NCBI RefSeq assembly: GCF_002368415.1
Contig: NZ_AP018290.1
Coordinates: forward strand, 3,981,614-4,045,613
Length of the DNA: 64,000 nt
Direction: 5' to 3'
Source of the DNA: Calothrix sp. NIES-4105
GTDB taxonomy: Bacteria; Cyanobacteriota; Cyanobacteriia; Cyanobacteriales; Nostocaceae
Numbering within the stretch: position 1 is the first letter of the stretch; each line of letters begins with the position of its first letter. Below the pieces are notes generated by a model. The model was not told where the DNA came from and searched no databases. It worked only from the letters and a program-made list of their open reading frames with translations. The translations under genes and the position numbers were made by a program. This document shows positions 45,721-54,229 of this stretch, piece by piece.

Positions 45721-46044
45721 TCTATCTCCTATTGTTTATAAACCTGTGCTAAAATATTTACATACTTAATAACTATTTAGTGATTGATTGTTTTAAAAAT
45801 AATTTACATGAACTTTAAGTAAATTATTATACATTATTAAACATGTAAAATTATTAAGATTTGGTAAAGCGCTCTACAATTTTCTAGATAATACTATTGC
45901 TCTTATGCGAAAAAATATTGTCATCAAGCTAAACTTTTATAATATAGCTATCTTCAATTATTCGTAAAAACCGCACATTGTAGAGACGCGATTTAATCGC
46001 GTCTCTACAAGGATAAATTTTTTACAATTCCTATAGGACTTAAA
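45721..46044. other. Intergenic region with palindromic repeat copy C
   Basis: About 320 bp. At 45978-46010 is a nearly perfect palindrome of the GTAGAGACGCGATT family. The rest is AT-rich and non-coding and should contain the glycosyltransferase operon promoter. Confidence 0.5.
45978..46010. repeat. GTAGAGACGCGATT palindromic repeat, copy C
   Basis: TTGTAGAGACGCGATT followed by its complement AATCGCGTCTCTACAA forms the best-preserved stem of this family (about 16 bp). It is located just downstream of the third antiporter gene and may be its terminator. Confidence 0.8.
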
Positions 46045-47127
46045 TTAAGGATGGAAATAAAACGCTGTGCCTAAAACCGTGTAGGTAATAAGTAACAAGG
46101 CGCCTTCCAACCAGTTAGAACTTCCATCGGTGCTAATCGAGTTGGTAATGACAACGGCAATAGCTACTGTTAACACTTCAAAAGGGTTGAATTCTAAATT
46201 CATCGGTTGTCCTAAAAACTGACCGACTAATACTAGAACCGGGGCAACAAACATTGCTATTTGTAAGCTTGAACCCATAGCTACTGCTACCGCTAAATCC
46301 ATTTTATTCTTAATCGCAAATGTTGCGGCAGTGATGTACTCTACGGCGCCTCCAAACAGTGGAATCAAAATTACCCCTGTAAATAAGCTAGTAAAGCCAA
46401 AAGTCGCAATGGCTTTTTCTAAGCTAGAGACTAAACTTTCAGAAACGAAAACTAGTACTAAAGTGCTGAATAACAAAATGGCGATTTGTTGCCATAGAAC
46501 AGGTTTATGCTCTGGAGATTCGATATTGGTTGCTTCATCTAATTCTATTGCTCCCGGTTCATATATATATCTATGAGTTTTCATAGAGAACAATAGTGAC
46601 GAAACATAAAATAGCAAAAGAAGAACAGCAGCAACCGCTGAAAATTTATTGATAGTTGCTTGTTCCAATCCTTTTGAAGTGAAATCAATAGCAGTAGGAG
46701 TTAGTAAGACTACCAACGCAAGGTTGAGTGAAGAAGCATTAAGTCGAGCAACCGTAGGCTGAAAACTTTGCTCTTTAAACCGCAACCCCCCCAAGAAAAT
46801 TGCGGCGCCTAAAGCTAAGAGCAGGTTAGCAATGATGGTGCCAGTAATACTAGCCTTTACCACATCCACTAAACCAGCTCGCAAAGCAACGATAGAAATA
46901 ATCATTTCCGTTGCATTACCAAAGGTAGCATTAAGCAACCCTCCTAAAGAAGCTCCCACAACAGTAGCAATTTCCTCTGTAGAATTAGCTATTCGAGCCG
47001 CTAACGGAATAATTGCCAAGCCCGAAGTTATAAAAACAATTACAGGATTTAAATGCAGCCATTCTGTTATAAAACTTAGGGGCACAAACACTAACATGCC
47101 AAGTAAAATTTTATCTTTAGTTTTCAT
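46045..47127 (-). CDS. CAX-type Ca2+/H+ antiporter homologue 3
   Basis: The protein has 360 residues, about 11 helices, and is closely related to homologue 1 (26780). First repeat NATFGNATEMIISIVALRAG, second repeat GGAVEYITAATFAIKNKMDL and MGSSLQIAMFVAPVLV; acids are present in both. It lacks the Lys-rich N-terminal tail of homologue 1. It is monocistronic on the minus strand. It shows that Ca2+/H+ exchange genes are present in three copies within 20 kb. Confidence 0.88.
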   Translation of the reverse strand: MKTKDKILLGMLVFVPLSFITEWLHLNPVIVFITSGLAIIPLAARIANSTEEIATVVGASLGGLLNATFGNATEMIISIVALRAGLVDVVKASITGTIIANLLLALGAAIFLGGLRFKEQSFQPTVARLNASSLNLALVVLLTPTAIDFTSKGLEQATINKFSAVAAVLLLLFYVSSLLFSMKTHRYIYEPGAIELDEATNIESPEHKPVLWQQIAILLFSTLVLVFVSESLVSSLEKAIATFGFTSLFTGVILIPLFGGAVEYITAATFAIKNKMDLAVAVAMGSSLQIAMFVAPVLVLVGQFLGQPMNLEFNPFEVLTVAIAVVITNSISTDGSSNWLEGALLLITYTVLGTAFYFHP

Positions 47128-47458
47128 TCTCTTTCTATAAGAACTTATTTATACGATAAGCATTAAGACACGATTTTAAGTAAAGCACTATTTTTAGCAA
47201 TAGTAAAATCAAGTATCAAAAAAATGATTGTCATCTAGCTCAAGATAGATATTAAATTCTAGTTAGCAAGATATTCCCGTAGAATTAGATATAAAGGCTT
47301 AACTCTATAGCTAGAAGACTTACTAGCTACTAGACATATATTGTGCTTATGGTTATCAATATGGAGTCACTAAAAGCAGAAGATATTTTTTTGCCAACAA
47401 TCTTCAAATATTTGTTTATCATCAAGCGAAAGCCGACGCATTAGTAAAGAGAGAGAGC
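47128..47458. other. Divergent intergenic region
   Basis: About 330 bp between the antiporter and the aldehyde oxidoreductase operon, AT-rich, no coding frame and no clear palindrome. AGAGAGAG before 47459 may serve as ribosome-binding site. Confidence 0.4.
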
Positions 47459-48040
47459 ATGGAAAACACAAACACCGCTAGTTCTTCCCAAGAAGCGCGC
47501 GTTTCGATATTAGATCAAATACCTTTACCCAATTCGTTACTAACCTCTTCTATTTCTTCTACCAACACTATTCCTGTAACATTACGCATAAATAATATAG
47601 AGCATAAATTGCAACTTGACCCGTGCGTGACTTTACTTGATGCGCTGCGCGAATATATTGGGTTGACGGGGACGAAGAAAGGTTGCGACCACGGACAGTG
47701 CGGCGCCTGCACTGTACTTGTAGATGGACATCGTATTAACTCATGTTTAGCGTTAGCTGCTTCTTATGATGGTGAAGAAATTACGACCATCGAAGGTTTA
47801 GCACAGGGAGACGATTTGCATCCGATACAAGCGGCATTTATTGAGCATGATGGTTTTCAGTGTGGATATTGCACATCGGGACAAATTATGTCAGCAGTGG
47901 GGATGTTAAAAGAGGGACATGCTGATACTGATGATGATATCCGTGAGCAGATGAGCGGTAATATTTGTAGGTGTGGTGCTTATTTAAATATTGTTGCTGC
48001 GATTCGTGAGGTAGTTGGCAACGGATTACAACGGATGTAA
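47459..48040 (+). CDS. Aldehyde oxidoreductase 2Fe-2S subunit (PaoA/YagT-like)
   Basis: The protein has 193 residues. After a ~40-residue non-conserved, Ser/Thr-rich N-terminus lacking a twin-arginine motif, a plant-ferredoxin cluster is bound by C76, C81, C84 and C96 (GCDHGQCGACTV). A second 2Fe-2S cluster is bound by C135, C138, C170 and C172 (CGYC, CRCG). It passes electrons from the molybdenum subunit to the FAD subunit. It is the first gene of a three-gene operon, with 27 bp to the next. No Tat signal means it is probably cytoplasmic, unlike the E. coli enzyme. Confidence 0.92.
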   Translation: MENTNTASSSQEARVSILDQIPLPNSLLTSSISSTNTIPVTLRINNIEHKLQLDPCVTLLDALREYIGLTGTKKGCDHGQCGACTVLVDGHRINSCLALAASYDGEEITTIEGLAQGDDLHPIQAAFIEHDGFQCGYCTSGQIMSAVGMLKEGHADTDDDIREQMSGNICRCGAYLNIVAAIREVVGNGLQRM

Positions 48041-48067
48041 CGGATAATTTATTGCGGCAGTTTTGAT

Positions 48068-49054
48068 ATGAACCCATTTACTTATACACGCACGGCTGAT
48101 ACTGACGATGCCATTGCTATTTGCTCTCGTGAGGGAGCGATGTTTCTTGCTGGTGGCACTAATATGATGGATTTGATGAAGGAAGGTGTTAATACTCCAA
48201 GTCAATTGGTGGATATTCGTAAACTTCCTGAAAAGCAAATCGTTACTAGAGATGATGGTAGCATTCGCATTGGCGCCACAGCTACTAATAGTGATGTTGC
48301 GTACTACCCGTTAATTAAAGAGCGCTATCAAGTTTTATCAGAAGCGATTTTAGCAGGCGCCAGCGCGCAGTTACGAAATATGGCGACTGTTGGGGGCAAT
48401 TTAATGCAGCGTACTCGTTGCCCTTACTTTCACGAAGTCGCTTTTGCTTGTAATAAGCGTCAGCCTGGTACTGGTTGTTCTGCCTACAATGGTTTTAATC
48501 GTATGAATGCCATTTTAGGTGGAAGCGAACATTGTATTGCTGCACATCCTAGTGATATGTGTGTCGCGTTGGCTGCTCTTGATGCTGTGGTACAAACTCG
48601 TTCTGCTTCAGGAGAGCGTAGTATTCCTATTACTGATTTTCATTTATTGCCTGGTGATACACCGCATTTAGAAACAGCGCTATCTCATGGCGAGTTAATA
48701 GCAGCAGTTGATTTACCTGTAATATCAAAGAACGCGCGCTCGCATTACCTGAAAGTGCGGGATAGAACGTCCTACGCTTTTGCATTAGTTTCTGCTGCTG
48801 TAGTACTAGAAATTAATGATGGTGTGATTAATTATGCTCGTGTTGCTCTTGGTGGCGTCGGCACAAAACCGTGGCGCTCGTATGAAGCAGAACAGGTATT
48901 AATGGGCGCCTCTGCGAATGAAGAAACTTTTACAGCAGCAGCCAACGCAGCAATGCAACAAGCACAACCTCGTCAATTCAACGCTTTTAAAGTCGAATTA
49001 GCAACTGCAACATTGAAAGAAACACTCGAAATAGTTGCCTCAATGGCTAGCTAA
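48068..49054 (+). CDS. Aldehyde oxidoreductase FAD subunit (PaoB/YagS-like)
   Basis: The protein has 328 residues. The FAD site FLAGGTNMMDL is near the N-terminus and RNMATVGGNLMQRTRC in the middle. C118, C128, C137 and C156 match the extra 4Fe-4S insertion (RTRCPYF...ACNKR.PGTGC) that distinguishes PaoB-type subunits from xanthine dehydrogenase. A CO-dehydrogenase flavoprotein C-terminal domain completes it. It is the second gene of the operon. Confidence 0.92.
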   Translation: MNPFTYTRTADTDDAIAICSREGAMFLAGGTNMMDLMKEGVNTPSQLVDIRKLPEKQIVTRDDGSIRIGATATNSDVAYYPLIKERYQVLSEAILAGASAQLRNMATVGGNLMQRTRCPYFHEVAFACNKRQPGTGCSAYNGFNRMNAILGGSEHCIAAHPSDMCVALAALDAVVQTRSASGERSIPITDFHLLPGDTPHLETALSHGELIAAVDLPVISKNARSHYLKVRDRTSYAFALVSAAVVLEINDGVINYARVALGGVGTKPWRSYEAEQVLMGASANEETFTAAANAAMQQAQPRQFNAFKVELATATLKETLEIVASMAS

Positions 49055-49070
49055 AAATAGGAATACTCTC

Positions 49071-49102
49071 TGTACAGACGCGAGGAACATCGCGTCTCTA
49101 CT
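49071..49102. repeat. GTAGAGACGCGATT palindromic repeat, copy D
   Basis: TGTACAGACGCGAGGAACATCGCGTCTCTAC is a diverged member of the family in the 116-bp gap inside the aldehyde oxidoreductase operon. It is followed by another inverted pair, CTCTGTGGT...ACCACGGAG (about 49107-49128). Confidence 0.7.
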
Positions 49103-49170
49103 GTCTCTGTGGTAAAAAACACCACGGAGGCGCAGAGGGCACAGAGTAAGAGAATTATAGGTTTAAAATC

Positions 49171-51549
49171 GTGACTACAGAAATTAAGATAAGTAAGCCG
49201 ATAGAAGTAAATGCCAATTCAGTCGGTAAGCCAATAAGTCGAGTTGACGCACGCTTGAAAGTGACAGGCGCCGCGCATTATGCAGCAGAGTTTTCATTCA
49301 AAAATATCGCTCATGCTGTTTTAGTTAAAAGTACTATAGCTAAAGGTCGCATTACTAATTTAGATACAAGCATCGCAGAAAATACACCTGGTGTGTTAGC
49401 TGTAATTACTCACCTTAATGCTCCAAAACTCAATCCTCACGATGATAGAGGTTTCGTGCAAATCAAACCAGGTGAGAAGTTTGTACCGTTACAAAGCGAT
49501 GAAATTCATTACGACGGGCAAAACATTGGTGTTGTTGTCGCTGAAACATATGAAGTCGCGCGCTATGCTGCAACGCTTGTTCGTGTGACTTACGAGCAAC
49601 AGCAACCTGTAGCTACAATTGAGCAAGGATTAGCCAACGCTTATCAACCATCAAGTTTCTTCGGTGAAGAATTGCAGGTACAGCGAGGTGATATAAATAA
49701 AGCCTTGCAAAATTCGGAAGTGCAAATCGAAGCTACCTACACTACACCAATAGAACATAACAACCCGCTCGAACCAGGTGCATCAATAGCTGTATGGAAT
49801 GGCGATAATTTAACAATTCACGATTCAACTCAGTGGGTTCTTGGAACACGTCAAGTAGTTGCTGAGACGCTTGGTATACCGTCAGAAAGCGTTCATATTA
49901 TTTCGCCATTCGTTGGTGGTGGGTTTGGATGTAAAGGTTGGACATGGTGGCATCCGATACTTGCAGCTGTTGCCGCACGCTCGATTGGGCGCCCAGTTAA
50001 GTTAGCTTTGAAGCGTCAGGACATGTTTAATTCCTGTGGTTTCCGTCCAGCTACAGTACAAGAACTTACGCTTGGCGCCACACGTGATGGCAAGCTAACC
50101 GCTACTCGTCACGTCACAACTACCCACACATCAGAAGTTGATGAAAACATCGAACCGTGCGGTATCACAACTCGATTGCTTTACGCATGTCCAAATTTAG
50201 AGATAACGCATAATTTAGTCGAGCTAAATACTATCACTCCAACAGCAATGCGGGCGCCAGGTGAATCACCGGGAACATTTGCGCTCGAATCAGCAATGGA
50301 TGAATTGGCGTATAAGTTGGGAATTGACCCGGTTGAACTTCGCTTAATTAACCATGCCGATATTAACCCGCAAACAGAAATGCCGTGGTCGAATAAACAT
50401 TTGAAAGAATGTTATCAAATGGGGGCAGAACGGTTTGGCTGGTCGCGTCGCAACCCCACACCTCGCTCAATGGAAGATGGAGATTACTTAATTGGTTGGG
50501 GTGTAGCAACAGCAACATATCCAGGCTACCGCTCGCCTTCATCAGCTAAAGCACAAATATTTGCAGATGGACATGCCGTAGTGTCAGCCGCTACTCATGA
50601 TATTGGTACAGGTATGTATACCATCATGTCGCAAATAGCCGCAGATGCTTTAGGCTTGCCAGTTAAGCAGATTGTAGTTCGATTAGGTGATTCGTCTTTA
50701 CCTGTGGCGCCATTAGCAGGTGGTTCGCAGTCAGCAGCTAGTGTTGGACCAGCGGTACAAGGAGCTGCCGAAGAATTACGCCGTAAAATGATTCGTTTTG
50801 CCGTCACCGACTCTTCATCACCATTATATGAAGTTGACGAAGAACGTATTACTGTTGATAGTAATTTTTCAGGGGGGCGCCTATTTATAAAAGGTGAACC
50901 AAATAGAAGTGATACTTATATAGACATTCTTCAACGCCGTGACATACCAATGGTAGAAGTCGAGGCAGAAGCGAATTTAGCCTCGAAAGAAGTTGAAGAA
51001 GCAAGCAACAAAGCTGTCAAACTTTGTGCAGGTTCAATGGAAGAAAGACTCAAAGCACGTTCAAGCGTTAGACTCTGTGTTGGTCGAGACGAAAATGCTG
51101 ACATGCAGAAATTTGCATTTCAATCGTTCGGCGCCCAGTTTGTTGAAGTGCGCGTGCATAAACGTTTAGGTCGAGTACAGGTAAGCCGTGTAGTAAGTGC
51201 CATCGATGCAGGCAGAATTCTTAACCATAAAACCGCACGTAGTCAAATTATGGGTGGTGTCATTATGGGTATGGGTATGGCATTAATGGAAGAAACTGTT
51301 GTTGACGAGCAAACAGGGCGCCTTGTTGTACGTAATTTAGCAGATTACCATGTACCAGTACATGCCGATATGGGCAACATAGAAGTGCTATTTACCGACA
51401 TTCCCGACCCTCATATTAGTCTATTAGGCGCGCGGGGTGTAGGTGAAATTGGTATAACAGGAGTTGCGGCAGCAATTGCTAACGCCATTTATCACGCCAC
51501 AGGTAAGCGTATTCGCGAGTTACCAATTACACCAGATAAACTTCTGTAG
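49171..51549 (+). CDS. Aldehyde oxidoreductase molybdopterin subunit (PaoC/YagR-like)
   Basis: The protein has 792 residues, GTG start. It contains the molybdopterin-binding blocks GGGFGCKGW, MRAPGESPGTFALESAMDEL, and GGSQSAASVGPAVQGAAEEL. The catalytic Glu (about E759, in RGVGEIGITG) lies near the C-terminus. It oxidises aldehydes to acids, passing electrons to the iron-sulfur subunit. The family is ~730 residues. A ~60-residue acidic insertion at about 590-650 (EVEAEANLASKEVEEASNKA) is a local extra. A diverged copy of its last 219 bp lies at 53930-54148. Confidence 0.92.
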   Translation: MTTEIKISKPIEVNANSVGKPISRVDARLKVTGAAHYAAEFSFKNIAHAVLVKSTIAKGRITNLDTSIAENTPGVLAVITHLNAPKLNPHDDRGFVQIKPGEKFVPLQSDEIHYDGQNIGVVVAETYEVARYAATLVRVTYEQQQPVATIEQGLANAYQPSSFFGEELQVQRGDINKALQNSEVQIEATYTTPIEHNNPLEPGASIAVWNGDNLTIHDSTQWVLGTRQVVAETLGIPSESVHIISPFVGGGFGCKGWTWWHPILAAVAARSIGRPVKLALKRQDMFNSCGFRPATVQELTLGATRDGKLTATRHVTTTHTSEVDENIEPCGITTRLLYACPNLEITHNLVELNTITPTAMRAPGESPGTFALESAMDELAYKLGIDPVELRLINHADINPQTEMPWSNKHLKECYQMGAERFGWSRRNPTPRSMEDGDYLIGWGVATATYPGYRSPSSAKAQIFADGHAVVSAATHDIGTGMYTIMSQIAADALGLPVKQIVVRLGDSSLPVAPLAGGSQSAASVGPAVQGAAEELRRKMIRFAVTDSSSPLYEVDEERITVDSNFSGGRLFIKGEPNRSDTYIDILQRRDIPMVEVEAEANLASKEVEEASNKAVKLCAGSMEERLKARSSVRLCVGRDENADMQKFAFQSFGAQFVEVRVHKRLGRVQVSRVVSAIDAGRILNHKTARSQIMGGVIMGMGMALMEETVVDEQTGRLVVRNLADYHVPVHADMGNIEVLFTDIPDPHISLLGARGVGEIGITGVAAAIANAIYHATGKRIRELPITPDKLL

Positions 51550-51666
51550 AGACTTCCAAATAAAAAAATACCCAAAATTTTCTTGTGGGGTGGGTATCAA
51601 AAGCCCGCCCAAATTGAAAAAAACACAGTTTATCAACGGTAATAGATACAGAGCTAGAGGAAAACT

Positions 51667-52524
51667 ATGAGCAAAGTTTATTTTATAACTGGCACATCAA
51701 GCGGATTTGGACGAGCATTAGCCGAAGCAGTTCTGATGCAGGGGAACAAGGCTGTTTTGGGAGCGCGAAAAATTGCCGACATTGAAGAATTAGCTGCCCA
51801 ATACAAAGACAATGCACTTGCCGTCAAACTTGATGTAACTAACGACGGCGATCGCCGACAAGCCATAAGCAGCGCAATAGAAAAATTTGAGCGTGTGGAT
51901 ATATTAGCAAACATTGCTGGACAAGGAAGTTTGGGAGCATTGGAAGAATTTTCTTCCGAGCAAATCCGCAAGCAGTTTGAAGTCAATTTTTTTGGCGTGC
52001 TTGAGATGACCCGCGAGATATTGCCAGTGATGAGACAGCAAAAAAGTGGACACATTCTCAATTTAACTTCGATTGGTGGGTTGGCAAGTGTCGGTGGCTT
52101 TGCGCTTTATTGTGCGACAAAGTTTGCGGTTGAAGGCTTTAGCGAAGCGTTACGCGACGAAGTAAAGCCACTTGGTATTAAAGTTACGATTGTTGAACCA
52201 GGAGCGTTTCGCACCGAGTTTGCAGGTGGGTCAAATATGCGCCCCGAAAATACCATTGAAGATTACAAACCTGTAATTGAGCCAATTCAACAGTATCTCT
52301 ACGGTAATGAGGGCAAGCAACCAGGCGATCCACGTAAAGCTGCACTTGCGATGATTAAAGTAGTTGAAGCTCCGGAGCCACCTTTAAGGTTGATGCTTGG
52401 CGCCGATGCTTTCGGTTTGTGGGAAAAGAAACGCGCAACAATGGATAAAGAATTTACTACATGGCGTCAAGTCGGTGAAGAAACAGCATTTGACGGCGTT
52501 GATGTAATACCAGTTGGTGGCTAA
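51667..52524 (+). CDS. Short-chain dehydrogenase/reductase (classical SDR)
   Basis: The protein has 285 residues. NAD(P)-binding TGTSSGFGR, a DILANIAG segment in place of NNAG, and the catalytic Ser plus YCATK (Tyr, Lys) are present. The family is the 'oxidoreductase, SDR' group close to YbbO-like proteins. It is the only gene in the window in which the HIP1 palindrome GCGATCGC was seen (about 51848), whereas neighbours carry GGCGCC. This suggests acquisition from another cyanobacterium. The substrate is unknown, possibly a carbonyl compound given the aldehyde oxidase next door. Confidence 0.85.
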   Translation: MSKVYFITGTSSGFGRALAEAVLMQGNKAVLGARKIADIEELAAQYKDNALAVKLDVTNDGDRRQAISSAIEKFERVDILANIAGQGSLGALEEFSSEQIRKQFEVNFFGVLEMTREILPVMRQQKSGHILNLTSIGGLASVGGFALYCATKFAVEGFSEALRDEVKPLGIKVTIVEPGAFRTEFAGGSNMRPENTIEDYKPVIEPIQQYLYGNEGKQPGDPRKAALAMIKVVEAPEPPLRLMLGADAFGLWEKKRATMDKEFTTWRQVGEETAFDGVDVIPVGG

Positions 52525-52635
52525 ATGGATTATAAGAGGATGTTTTAAAAGTCTAAGAAGATATAAATTGTCATTTTGAGCGCAGGATAGAGTTTATGGC
52601 TTCACTGCGTTCAGCAGTACCTAAAGGAAATTAGA

Positions 52636-52752
52636 ATGAATATTTTTTTGACAGGAGCAACAGGATATATTGGTTCAATTATTGCTCAAAAACTAAAAGA
52701 AACTGAACACACAGTGTTGAAGCCTGTCGTAAGGTGCGTCAAAGCATATTAA
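52636..52752 (+). pseudogene. NAD(P)-dependent epimerase/dehydratase, N-terminal stub
   Basis: MNIFLTGATGYIGSIIAQKL is the Rossmann start of an atypical SDR (epimerase/NmrA type). The frame runs only 38 codons. Its end coincides with an inverted repeat (52733-52793), and no downstream sequence encodes the rest, so insertion of the repeat with deletion has destroyed the gene. Confidence 0.7.
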
Positions 52753-52793
52753 TATGAGCGTTTTATTGAAGATTGTAATGGCTTTGACGCACC
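52733..52793. repeat. Inverted repeat that truncates the epimerase gene
   Basis: GGTGCGTCAAAGC (52733-52745) and GCTTTGACGCACC (52781-52793) are perfect 13-bp arms with a 35-bp spacer. 'GTGCGTCAAAGC' palindromes are a known type of small interspersed repeat in filamentous cyanobacteria; only one copy is seen in this window. Confidence 0.65.
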
Positions 52794-52860
52794 CTACCCG
52801 TATTTCTTTGCGTCCTTTGTGTACGAGCGTGGTTCATTCCTTCAACCAGCCAAACATTGG

Positions 52861-53712
52861 TCACAAATTGTCGCAAAAAGACTTGACTACTTCAATAGGC
52901 AACGAGAGTGCGGATGCTATTTGTTCAACATTTAATCCTAACTCTAGTAATCGGGGAATAACATCTTGTTGTGCTTTTTCCGCAGTTTCCGCACGCTCAC
53001 GCTCAAGTACCGCACGTTCGCTACCAATCAATAATAAATTACCATCAGTATCCCACCAACGTAACCAAAGCTGAGTTTGATTTTGATAAGTTCCGTGCCA
53101 TAAACCTAATTCGACTCCCAGTTCCTCAATCAAATAACGCCCTTGTTCGTTTGGTTGCATTTTATGATAGGAACCGCCAATCAATTTATAAACTTCTAGT
53201 GTGCCAGTTGCAATTTCATAGATACCATAATAAGCAATGTGGATAATACGTTCATAAACCCAAAACTTACCTGGTTTGATTTTTTCGCCTTCCTCGCTAA
53301 AAGATAAAGGAGTTGCGTCTCTTTCTTCCGAACCATCACCAGAAGCAAACTCTAACGCAATTAAAGGAGAAATGTACTCTCGTCGAAGTACATAGGAGCG
53401 TCGAATTTGTCCATCCAATGTTGCTGGTACACCACCAACATAAAACCAATCAGGCGCCTCCGCACCTTTTTCTGGGGGGTCAGTTTCTCTCCAGTAAATG
53501 CCACAATCTTGCCCGATAGCATAGTAACCATCAGGATGGATTTTTTCTAAAACCGAACCAATTGAGTCTGTTAAAATAAGACTTTGGGGATGCTCCTGAA
53601 AATTCTTGCCTTCGGCACACTGCGTGAACACAAAGGTACCGTCAGAGTCTGGTAGTTGCGTATGGTCTGGGAAAGGAGAGGGTAGTACCGCACGCTCAAT
53701 GCTTGTAGTCAT
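52861..53712 (-). CDS. Uma2 (DUF820) family protein
   Basis: About 283 residues from ATG 53712 (MTTSIERAVLP); an upstream extension is non-conserved. Characteristic are an EKGAEAPDWFYVGG segment (the Uma2 'PDxxV' motif), PLIALEFASGDGSEERD (acid cluster of the PD-(D/E)xK-like core), KFWVYERIIHIAYYGIY and a C-terminal coiled coil (ERAVLERERAETAEKAQQ). Uma2 proteins are abundant in cyanobacteria and are predicted nucleases of unknown target, often near mobile elements. Here it lies between a broken gene and a duplicated fragment. Confidence 0.85.
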   Translation of the reverse strand: MTTSIERAVLPSPFPDHTQLPDSDGTFVFTQCAEGKNFQEHPQSLILTDSIGSVLEKIHPDGYYAIGQDCGIYWRETDPPEKGAEAPDWFYVGGVPATLDGQIRRSYVLRREYISPLIALEFASGDGSEERDATPLSFSEEGEKIKPGKFWVYERIIHIAYYGIYEIATGTLEVYKLIGGSYHKMQPNEQGRYLIEELGVELGLWHGTYQNQTQLWLRWWDTDGNLLLIGSERAVLERERAETAEKAQQDVIPRLLELGLNVEQIASALSLPIEVVKSFCDNL

Positions 53713-53929
53713 AGTATTTTTCTCCGTTTTTCCATTAGTCTCAAAATAATATAATTGTATTGTAAACAGCAGTTGCTTGTGACAGATATTGTTTTGACAC
53801 TTATTATTCACTTTAAAACGCCAAATTATGCTGTGGTAGAGTGTTATAAATAATACTCAGATAAAATTTAATGAAACGAAGCACCACTATTCTATAAGTA
53901 TTAAAATTTCTAATATTATCAAACTTGCA

Positions 53930-54148
53930 CGTAATTTAGCAGATTACCATGTGCCAGTACATGCCGATATGGGGAATATAGAGGTGTTATCTACTGATAT
54001 ACCTGACCCTCATATTAGTCTATTAGGCGCGCGGGGTGTAGGTGAGATTGGTATTACAGGAGTTGCTGTAGCAATTGCTAACGCTATTTACCACGCCACA
54101 GGTAAGCGCATTCGTGAGTTACCAATTACACCAGATAAATTGTTGTAA
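53930..54148 (+). pseudogene. Duplicated 3' end of the molybdopterin subunit gene
   Basis: 219 bp nearly identical to 51331-51549, starting at CGTAATTTAGCAGATTACCATGT and ending at the same stop codon region. The encoded 65 residues contain RGVGEIGITG with the catalytic Glu, but nothing upstream encodes the rest of the protein. Differences are mostly third-position, so the fragment diverged from a once-functional second copy. It is probably the end of a lost paralogous operon. Confidence 0.85.
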
Positions 54149-54151
54149 TGT

Positions 54152-54179
54152 AGGTGGGGCTTCACCCACCTTACTTTTT
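54152..54179 (+). terminator. Terminator after the duplicated fragment
   Basis: AGGTGGG (54152-54158) pairs with CCCACCT (54165-54171) with a GCTTCA loop. ACTTTTT follows. A classic intrinsic terminator, apparently kept from the lost oxidoreductase gene. Confidence 0.7.
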
Positions 54180-54229
54180 AAAAAATCTCTACCTTAGATA
54201 ACAACTCTTCGGACAATTTTTCTTGACGC

